Part shown: positions 6,905-11,364 of the stretch, piece by piece
How the letters are laid out: every line of letters begins with the position of its first letter
Position numbering within the stretch: position 1 is the first letter of the stretch
Assembly: GCA_944342125.1 (NCBI GenBank)
Contig: CALVMF010000035.1
Coordinates: forward strand, 1-11,364
Source: an uncultured Bacilli bacterium
Lineage (GTDB): Bacteria > Bacillota_I > Bacilli_A > RFN20 > CAG-826
Length of the DNA: 11,364 bases
Reading direction: 5' to 3'
The notes under the pieces: generated by a model
The model's input: the letters and a program-made list of their open reading frames with translations, nothing else
Told to the model about the DNA's origin: nothing
The model's database searches: none
Program-made: the position numbers and the translations under genes

Positions 6905-6936
6905 ACCTCTCTTTTTATTTATAATAAAAACGAGGT
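6905..6936 (+). promoter_or_regulatory. Hairpin overlapping the SD of the plus-strand pair
   Basis: ACCTC (6905-6909) pairs with GAGGT (6932-6936), which is the SD of the GTG-started gene at 6943. Inside, TTTTTATT (6912-6919) pairs with AATAAAAA (6923-6930), so 13 bp form with a small internal loop (6910-6911 opposite 6931). If transcription starts upstream, for example from TAGTAT at 6892-6897, the SD would be masked. However, the loop also contains TATAAT (6920-6925), which could itself be the -10; in that case the RNA would lack the hairpin. Confidence 0.45.
6920..6925 (+). promoter_or_regulatory. Candidate -10 for the divergent plus-strand pair
   Basis: A perfect TATAAT with a weak -35 (TTTATT, 6897-6902) 17 bp upstream. 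It predicts a start near 6932 and a leader of only about 11 nt, which would begin inside the SD, so it is not a comfortable fit. The alternative is ATTACA (6868-6873), an 18-bp spacer and TAGTAT (6892-6897), giving a start near 6904. Confidence 0.4.
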
Positions 6937-6942
6937 AGCAAA

Positions 6943-7434
6943 GTGAAGAAATACGATTTTAATGATTTTGATAAGTACACCAAAAAAGATAAAATTTATT
7001 TAATTTTTTATTTAATAATGTTAGGCATTTCTTTAAGTTTGGTTGTTTTAAATGCTGTTGTCGTCGCTTTAAGTGCAAGTAACTACACTTCAATCGCTTT
7101 TCTTGTTATTTTTTCCATTATTTTACTTTTTGTTAGCTACCTAATTTTTAATTACCTTATTGTGCCAAAAGAAGTTTTAACCTTAGACTATCAAAACGAA
7201 ACAATAACAATTAATAACCGACTCTTACCTTCTATTACTTTAACTTTAAAGGATATAGATGAAGTTAGAATCACTGATAAGAAAATGATTTTTAATGTTG
7301 TCAGTCTAGGGAACTTATATTTTGTTACTAAAGATAAAGTTTATAAGGCTAAATATTTAATTTCGCCAAAATATTTATCAATAACATTAAATATTTATAT
7401 AAATGTTGCGAAAGAAGGTAATAAAAATGCTTAA
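6943..7434 (+). CDS. Small two-helix membrane protein with a C-terminal beta-rich domain, function unknown
   Basis: 163 residues starting at GTG 6943, supported by a GAGG SD 7 nt upstream; there is no ATG nearby in frame. A charged N-terminus (1-18) precedes two membrane helices at about 19-42 and 49-73. The rest (about 75-155) alternates hydrophobic residues in a pattern typical of a beta-rich cytosolic domain, with a run reading LTLDYQNETITINN then LTLKDIDEVRI. This layout resembles bacterial PH-like (YdbT/YcdX-type) membrane proteins, but I cannot confirm the family. Its last 8 bp overlap the start of the DUF2804 gene, so the two proteins are translated together and may act together at the membrane. 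Confidence 0.75.
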   Translation: MKKYDFNDFDKYTKKDKIYLIFYLIMLGISLSLVVLNAVVVALSASNYTSIAFLVIFSIILLFVSYLIFNYLIVPKEVLTLDYQNETITINNRLLPSITLTLKDIDEVRITDKKMIFNVVSLGNLYFVTKDKVYKAKYLISPKYLSITLNIYINVAKEGNKNA

Positions 7435-8434
7435 ATCAGGCACTGTCATTAATAATAAAGGTGTTTTAGAAGATCAAGGAACTTCTTTTGAAGAGGTCAA
7501 AAGATATAATAAAGAATGCATTCCTTCTTATCTTCGCTCTAGGCTAAAAGAATGGGACTATTATAGTTTTATGAACGAAAACATCGGTTTTCTTCTCACA
7601 ATTGCAAATAATAGTTATCTAAATTATGTAAGTTTTTCTTTAATAGATTTTCAAAACAAAAAATACATAACAAAAATGTATGTTAGCGGATATAGTAAAG
7701 ATAAAATTAAGCTCCCTCTTACTCCTTCTAAAGGTGACATTGAAATTTCTGATAAAAAATATTTTTTAAGCGTTAAGAAAAAGGGAGGAAAGATTAAGAT
7801 AATCGCTAAATTAAACAAATTTGTTCATTCCAAGGATCTATATATTAATTTAGATATTGAACATCAAAGTGAAAATCACTCAATTTACATCCTCCATCCA
7901 TTCAAAAATAAGCATCACTTCTATTATAACTTTAAAGAAAACTTGTTAAGTGCCACTGGTACATTAAAGCTTGATGAAAAAATAGACTTTAAAGGATATG
8001 GCGTATACGATTGGGGAAGAGGAATTTGGCCATATAAAGTCGAATGGTACTGGCTTTCTGCTACTATCGAAGAAAATGGTGAACTTAAATCAATCAATTT
8101 AGGCTGTGGATTTGGTACAACAAAAGAAAACGAAAACGTACTTTATGTTGATAATGAAAAATTCAAGCTAAGTAAAATGGCTCTTCAAGTACCAAAAAAC
8201 GATAAAAACAAGATTGATTATATGAAAAAGTGGGTTATAACCAGTAAAGACGATGACATCAATCTTTCTTTCACACCACTTTTAAATAGAAAAGATGAAT
8301 TAAATTTACTTATTTTATCAACAAAACAAAATCAGGTTTTTGGTCATTTTAGTGGCACAATTAAAACTAAAAACGAAAAATACATCTTTAAAAACGCTCA
8401 AGGTTTCATTGAACACTTTAAAAATAGATGGTAA
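7427..8434 (+). CDS. DUF2804 family protein
   Basis: 335 residues, counted from the ATG at 7427, which has an AGAAGG SD 8 nt upstream; an upstream in-frame ATG at 7403 lacks an SD and lies deeper inside the previous gene. It matches DUF2804 throughout: LKEWDYYSF (40-48), HPFKNKHHFYYNFKENLLSATG (157-178), the hallmark YDWGRGIWPYKVEWYW (194-209), NLGCGFG (224-230), LSFTPLLNR (280-288) and a C-terminal QVFGHFSGTI then QGFIEHFKNRW. The family is of unknown function; some workers relate it by fold to lipocalin-like lipid or isoprenoid enzymes. No signal peptide or membrane helix is seen, so it is likely cytosolic. The 8-bp overlap with the membrane protein gene suggests a shared function, perhaps with membrane lipids. 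Family assignment is strong; function is unknown. Confidence 0.88.
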   Translation: MLKSGTVINNKGVLEDQGTSFEEVKRYNKECIPSYLRSRLKEWDYYSFMNENIGFLLTIANNSYLNYVSFSLIDFQNKKYITKMYVSGYSKDKIKLPLTPSKGDIEISDKKYFLSVKKKGGKIKIIAKLNKFVHSKDLYINLDIEHQSENHSIYILHPFKNKHHFYYNFKENLLSATGTLKLDEKIDFKGYGVYDWGRGIWPYKVEWYWLSATIEENGELKSINLGCGFGTTKENENVLYVDNEKFKLSKMALQVPKNDKNKIDYMKKWVITSKDDDINLSFTPLLNRKDELNLLILSTKQNQVFGHFSGTIKTKNEKYIFKNAQGFIEHFKNRW

Positions 8435-8439
8435 TCAAT

Positions 8440-9171
8440 TTAAAATTCTTTGTTTAAATAAGCTTTTAATGATAAGAAGTATAGTCCAATAGCGATTCCA
8501 ATCGATATTAATAAAAAGCCAAAAGTAATTAGCGACCCATATAAAACATTATTTATTCCTACTCCTGCATAAAAGTAAAATATTCCACCTTCTAAAAGCA
8601 AGCCAAAAATAGTTGCAATAGATAACCAAACTCTTCCTTTCACGCTACCTAAAAAAGTGTTAAAGACTAAAGCAACACTGCTATGAATAAGAAGTCCACC
8701 GATATTGATAAGTAAGCAATAAAGCACGACCAAATATTTAAGTGAATAGGTGTTCATTATAGCAATTACAATTGCGACAATAACTGAGACAATAAAAGAT
8801 GGTAGAGTTACTAGTAAACCAAAACAAAACTTTTCAGTTACGATAGTTTTTCGACTAATTCCACTAGCCACGGCAAATTTATCAAAATTCCATTTTTCAT
8901 CTTGTTGAAAGCTTAAGGTTATACCGCTTGCAGCATACATTGGAGATAAGCAAAAAACAAAAATACAGCTTAAAATTGAGGACTGAAGTAAACCAATTGC
9001 CAAAGATTCTTCACTTACGTTTGGATCATTAAAATATTCTGTTCCTGATTTTGAAGAAATGGCAAGAAAAATTCCAACAACCGCAAAAATAACATAAACA
9101 AAGATATAAATAAAAAGATAAGATTTTGATTGCAAAATATCTTTTAATAATAAGCCCTTAATTTTCTTCAT
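8440..9171 (-). CDS. ABC-2 type exporter permease subunit
   Basis: 243-residue integral membrane protein with six hydrophobic stretches at about 18-38, 64-85, 116-138, 145-170, 181-201 and 211-235. The cytosolic loop FQQDEKWNFDKFAVASGISRKTIVTEKF (88-115) matches the DEK-W-fxky-Sr-iV-eK pattern of ABC-2 permeases paired with YtrB-like ATPases (ABC2_membrane_5-like). It starts 14 bp inside the ATPase gene, with an AAAGG SD, so the two subunits are translated together. In relatives such units often come with a GntR-type regulator, which is not seen here; a Nudix gene is upstream instead. The transported substrate is unknown; antibiotic or peptide export, or envelope-stress response, is common in the family. 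The stop lies 5 bp from the convergent DUF2804 stop. Confidence 0.87.
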   Translation of the reverse strand: MKKIKGLLLKDILQSKSYLFIYIFVYVIFAVVGIFLAISSKSGTEYFNDPNVSEESLAIGLLQSSILSCIFVFCLSPMYAASGITLSFQQDEKWNFDKFAVASGISRKTIVTEKFCFGLLVTLPSFIVSVIVAIVIAIMNTYSLKYLVVLYCLLINIGGLLIHSSVALVFNTFLGSVKGRVWLSIATIFGLLLEGGIFYFYAGVGINNVLYGSLITFGFLLISIGIAIGLYFLSLKAYLNKEF

Positions 9172-10024
9172 ATTTTTTACCTTTAATCAAAAAGATTAAT
9201 ATATCTTCCGCTTCAGCTGGTTTTACACCTTTTAAAGTTTTGTTTTCTTCGTTATTTTCAATTAAAACATCGCAGTTCTGACCTATTTTTTTAAATCTAA
9301 CGATTTTCTTCTTGCCAAAAGAATTGAATTCTTCATTATCTAAAGTCAACTTTAAAAATTGATTTTCGATATTTTTCTTACTATCTTCTAAAATTATTTC
9401 GCCTTTATGAATAAAAATAAAATCACTGCATATTTTTTCTAGGTCGCTAATAATATGAGAAGAAATTAAAATTGCTCGGTCGTTATTTTCCTCAATAAAG
9501 TCGCTAAGCAATGTACAAAATTCATCTCTAGCAATTGGGTCAAGACCATTCATAGGCTCATCGAGTATTAATAAAGATGCGTTATGACACAAAGAAATAA
9601 CAATATTTAACTTTGCTTTCATGCCTTTTGATAATTCGACAACTTTTTTATCTTTATCAATATTAAAATCAGCTAGGTATTTAAAAAATAAATCCTCGTC
9701 CCGATGATTGAATGCGTTTTTTAAAATGGTATTAATAAGGCTGATTTTTAGATTTTGTGGAAGGCTCACCTCATCAAGTGTAAAACCAATTTTTTCTCTA
9801 TCATCGGAAGTTAATTCTTTAAAGTCCTTATCAAAAGCACTAACTTTTCCTTGGTTTAAGCTGATTAATCCAGTTATGGCTTTCATTGTCGTAGATTTTC
9901 CACTGCCGTTTTCACCAACAAAGCCATAAATATGACCTGATTTCAACTCAAAACTTACATCATTTAAGATAAAATTTTTATATTCTTTTTTAATATTTTC
10001 AACTTTTAAAATAGTATCGCTCAT
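9158..10024 (-). CDS. ABC transporter ATP-binding protein
   Basis: 288-residue ATPase that powers the permease encoded next to it, probably as a homodimer at the inner face of the membrane. Visible motifs are Walker A GENGSGKST (37-45), signature LSKGM (131-135; a variant of LSGGQ common in this exporter class), Walker B LLILDEP (151-157, catalytic Glu156), D-loop GLD (160-162) and switch His190. The Q-loop region reads IGFTLDEVSLPQN, with acidic residues where Gln is usual. A C-terminal extension of about 65 residues follows the nucleotide-binding domain, as in BcrA/YtrB-type proteins. The ATG at 10024 comes 4 bp after the Nudix stop and has no good SD, so it probably depends on coupling to the upstream gene. 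Substrate unknown. Confidence 0.92.
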   Translation of the reverse strand: MSDTILKVENIKKEYKNFILNDVSFELKSGHIYGFVGENGSGKSTTMKAITGLISLNQGKVSAFDKDFKELTSDDREKIGFTLDEVSLPQNLKISLINTILKNAFNHRDEDLFFKYLADFNIDKDKKVVELSKGMKAKLNIVISLCHNASLLILDEPMNGLDPIARDEFCTLLSDFIEENNDRAILISSHIISDLEKICSDFIFIHKGEIILEDSKKNIENQFLKLTLDNEEFNSFGKKKIVRFKKIGQNCDVLIENNEENKTLKGVKPAEAEDILIFLIKGKKYEEN

Positions 10025-10028
10025 TTAT

Positions 10029-10565
10029 TTAGATTAATCCTTTAATTTCTGCAAAAGCTATGCATGCAATAGTTTTCGCGTCTTTAATTTCGCACTTTTT
10101 AATCAAGTCTTTGAGTTCTTCAATAGAATATTCATAAACTTCAAGATTCTCATTTTCATCTAAGTTTTGCTTCCCGCTTTCTAATTCGGAAGCGTAATAA
10201 CAATAGATAACTTCATTTGAATAAGCACAAGTTGGATAAATTTCTCCAAGGTATTCCATTCGATTAGCTTTATATCCAGTTTCTTCTTGTAGTTCTCTTC
10301 TTGCGGTAACTAAAGGATCTTCATTTTCATCACATTTTCCTGCAGGAAATTCTAAAACAATTTCATCATAAGGATAACGATATTGTTTTTCTAAAATAAA
10401 CTTCCCATTTGGAAGTTTTGCCATTACACAGCTTGCCTTACAATGATCAACATATTCTCGGTAAGATTCATGTCCATTAGGGCAAAGCACCTTATCTTTA
10501 TAGACATCAATTATTTTTCCTTTATAAATCATTTCGGAATCAAGTTTCTTTTCTTTTAGTTCCAT
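10029..10565 (-). CDS. Nudix hydrolase, ADP-ribose pyrophosphatase-like (NudF type)
   Basis: 178-residue cytosolic Nudix enzyme. The Nudix box is complete: Gly76, Glu82, Arg90-Glu91, Glu94-Glu95 and Gly97-Tyr98 in the order G-x5-E-x7-RE-L-x-EE-x-GY. The N-terminal strands (YKGKIIDVYKDKVLCPNG) and QYRYPYDEIVLEFPAG are typical of ADP-ribose pyrophosphatases, and YPTCAYSNE after the box resembles the substrate loop of that group. The likely reaction is ADP-ribose to AMP plus ribose-5-phosphate, cleaning up NAD breakdown products; other nucleoside diphosphate sugars are possible. The ATG at 10565 has a GAGGG SD. It is the first gene of the operon with the ABC ATPase and permease; that link may be simple co-transcription. 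Confidence 0.9.
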   Translation of the reverse strand: MELKEKKLDSEMIYKGKIIDVYKDKVLCPNGHESYREYVDHCKASCVMAKLPNGKFILEKQYRYPYDEIVLEFPAGKCDENEDPLVTARRELQEETGYKANRMEYLGEIYPTCAYSNEVIYCYYASELESGKQNLDENENLEVYEYSIEELKDLIKKCEIKDAKTIACIAFAEIKGLI

Positions 10566-10585
10566 TTTTAATCCCTCGAGTTAAC

Positions 10586-10594
10586 ATTTTACCA
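10586..10594 (-). promoter_or_regulatory. Candidate extended -10 for the Nudix-ABC operon
   Basis: The minus strand reads TGGTAAAAT, an extended -10 with a 5 of 6 hexamer, about 21 bp upstream of the Nudix ATG. No good -35 is seen at the right spacing, as is common with extended -10 promoters. The expected start near 10579 leaves a short leader that still contains the GAGGG SD. Confidence 0.45.
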
Positions 10595-10629
10595 TATCTT
10601 CGAAATTAAAAATCGTTTAATATTGTTAT

Positions 10630-11364
10630 ATGCAAAATTTAGTTAGCTATATCCAAGAAAACAAAAATATTGATTTCAATAAAAAAGCATTTAATGAACT
10701 AGATGCAGCAATTTTTGCACGCCTTTCTTATATCAATTTTGAAAAAGTTGTTAAAAATGGACGTTATTTTGCTAAAAAACCTATCGGTAAGATTTTTAAA
10801 ACCTTAATTAAAGACTCAAAAATTGATCTTCGATTTAAATATCATGAAGATCGAACTTTATTAGAAGAGCTTGCAAGCTCAAAAAGATTCAAAGATATCT
10901 ATGTCTATTCTTATGAAGAAGATAAAAATATTGATCTGACTAAACAATTTGCGGCTGTAACTTTTTTAAACAAAGAAAAAGGAAACAAGTTTATTGTTCT
11001 ATCTTTTAGAGGAACAGATGGAACATATACTGGGCGGAAAGAGGATTTTGAGATGTGCTATAAGCCAGTAATTCCTGCTCAAAAAGAAGCTGAAAGTTAT
11101 GCCAAAAAAGTTTTGCGCTTTTCTCCAATTAAAAAAGTATACTTTGTAGGTCATTCTAAAGGCGGAAATTTAGCGATTTACGCTTCAACTTTTATTAAAC
11201 CTTCCAAAATAGATGCCATTTATTGCTACGATTCACCTGGATTTAATAAACTTTTTTTAAACTCAAGAGCATATAAAAACATAATGCCAAAAATTAAGCA
11301 TTTTGTTCCTCAAACATCAATCATTGGAAGATTAATGAATTCAGATTATGAGTCAATTATAGTC
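10630..11364 (+). CDS. DUF2974 (Mbeg1-like) alpha/beta-hydrolase, C-terminus beyond window
   Basis: 245 residues are visible; no stop is reached before the window end. The segments match the DUF2974/Mbeg1-like family: NELDAAIFARLSYINF (22-37), SSKRFKDI (83-90), KQFAAVTF (105-112), SFRGTDGTYTGRKEDFEM (125-142), the nucleophile elbow GHSKGGNLAIYAS (174-186, Ser176), YDSPGF (200-205, possible catalytic Asp201) and VPQTSIIGRLM (226-236). It is probably a cytosolic lipase or esterase-like hydrolase with no known substrate. A stop codon at 10618-10620 in the same frame fixes the ATG at 10630 as the earliest start of usual type, yet there is no SD before it. A TAATAT at 10618-10623 sits 6 nt before the ATG, so a leaderless transcript is possible. 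Diverges from the Nudix operon. Confidence 0.88.
   Translation, partial: MQNLVSYIQENKNIDFNKKAFNELDAAIFARLSYINFEKVVKNGRYFAKKPIGKIFKTLIKDSKIDLRFKYHEDRTLLEELASSKRFKDIYVYSYEEDKNIDLTKQFAAVTFLNKEKGNKFIVLSFRGTDGTYTGRKEDFEMCYKPVIPAQKEAESYAKKVLRFSPIKKVYFVGHSKGGNLAIYASTFIKPSKIDAIYCYDSPGFNKLFLNSRAYKNIMPKIKHFVPQTSIIGRLMNSDYESIIV

Larger units (their letters stand above)
6654..6942. other. Divergent intergenic region between the response regulator and plus-strand pair
   Basis: About 290 bp without a supported gene. It holds the extended -10 promoter of the regulator, two inverted repeats (6738-6754 and 6836-6858), and the promoter and SD hairpin of the plus-strand pair. It is very AT-rich. The number of dyads suggests that both directions are controlled here. 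Confidence 0.6.

Noticed and set aside
1..11364. Mollicutes-type code with TGA as Trp
   Set aside because: The genes are full length in the standard code with Trp as TGG and no in-frame TGA; the lack of TGA stops among ten is explained by low G+C.

Overview
The window is AT-rich DNA from a low-G+C Gram-positive-type bacterium, most likely a fermentative anaerobe of the Bacillota. The evidence is a Rex repressor beside a bifunctional AdhE, an [FeFe] hydrogenase with group B-like H-cluster motifs, a full match to the CcpA cre consensus, purine-rich Shine-Dalgarno (SD) sites, and an ABC-2 exporter of a Firmicutes-like type. Ten stop codons are visible: nine TAA, one TAG and no TGA. The genes read through full length with Trp as TGG, so this looks like the standard bacterial code and not the mycoplasma code. 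An Erysipelotrichia or RF39-like lineage is a guess only.

Left block, minus strand (about 5517 down to 1): a regulatory region holding a terminator, the cre box and a -10 element is followed by rex, adhE, an [FeFe] hydrogenase and a ureohydrolase that runs off the window edge. rex and adhE are 2 bp apart, with the adhE SD inside the last rex codons. A hairpin terminator sits between adhE and the hydrogenase. The hydrogenase and ureohydrolase overlap by 8 bp. The block reads as an NADH-balancing module: Rex senses NADH/NAD+, AdhE consumes NADH by making ethanol, and the hydrogenase handles or senses electrons as H2. The link to amidine hydrolysis is unexplained.

Middle block: a minus-strand pair encodes an OmpR/KdpE-type response regulator and a four-helix membrane protein. 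The regulator has Glu in place of the phosphoacceptor Asp, and an extended -10 promoter sits so close to its ATG that the mRNA is probably leaderless. Divergent from it, a plus-strand pair encodes a small two-helix membrane protein and a DUF2804 protein, overlapping by 8 bp. The intergenic region between the pairs holds several inverted repeats, one of which would mask the SD of the plus-strand pair.

Right block: a minus-strand operon encodes a Nudix hydrolase (ADP-ribose pyrophosphatase-like), an ABC ATPase and an ABC-2 permease. It converges on the DUF2804 gene with only 5 bp between stop codons. Divergent from it, at the right edge, a plus-strand gene for a DUF2974 (Mbeg1-like) alpha/beta-hydrolase is cut by the window end and has no visible SD.

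I saw no mobile elements, CRISPR arrays, tRNA or rRNA genes. No clearly new multi-gene system is present. The points most worth following are the D-to-E response regulator with its leaderless promoter, the redox operon that includes a group B-like hydrogenase and a ureohydrolase, and the hairpin that masks an SD.
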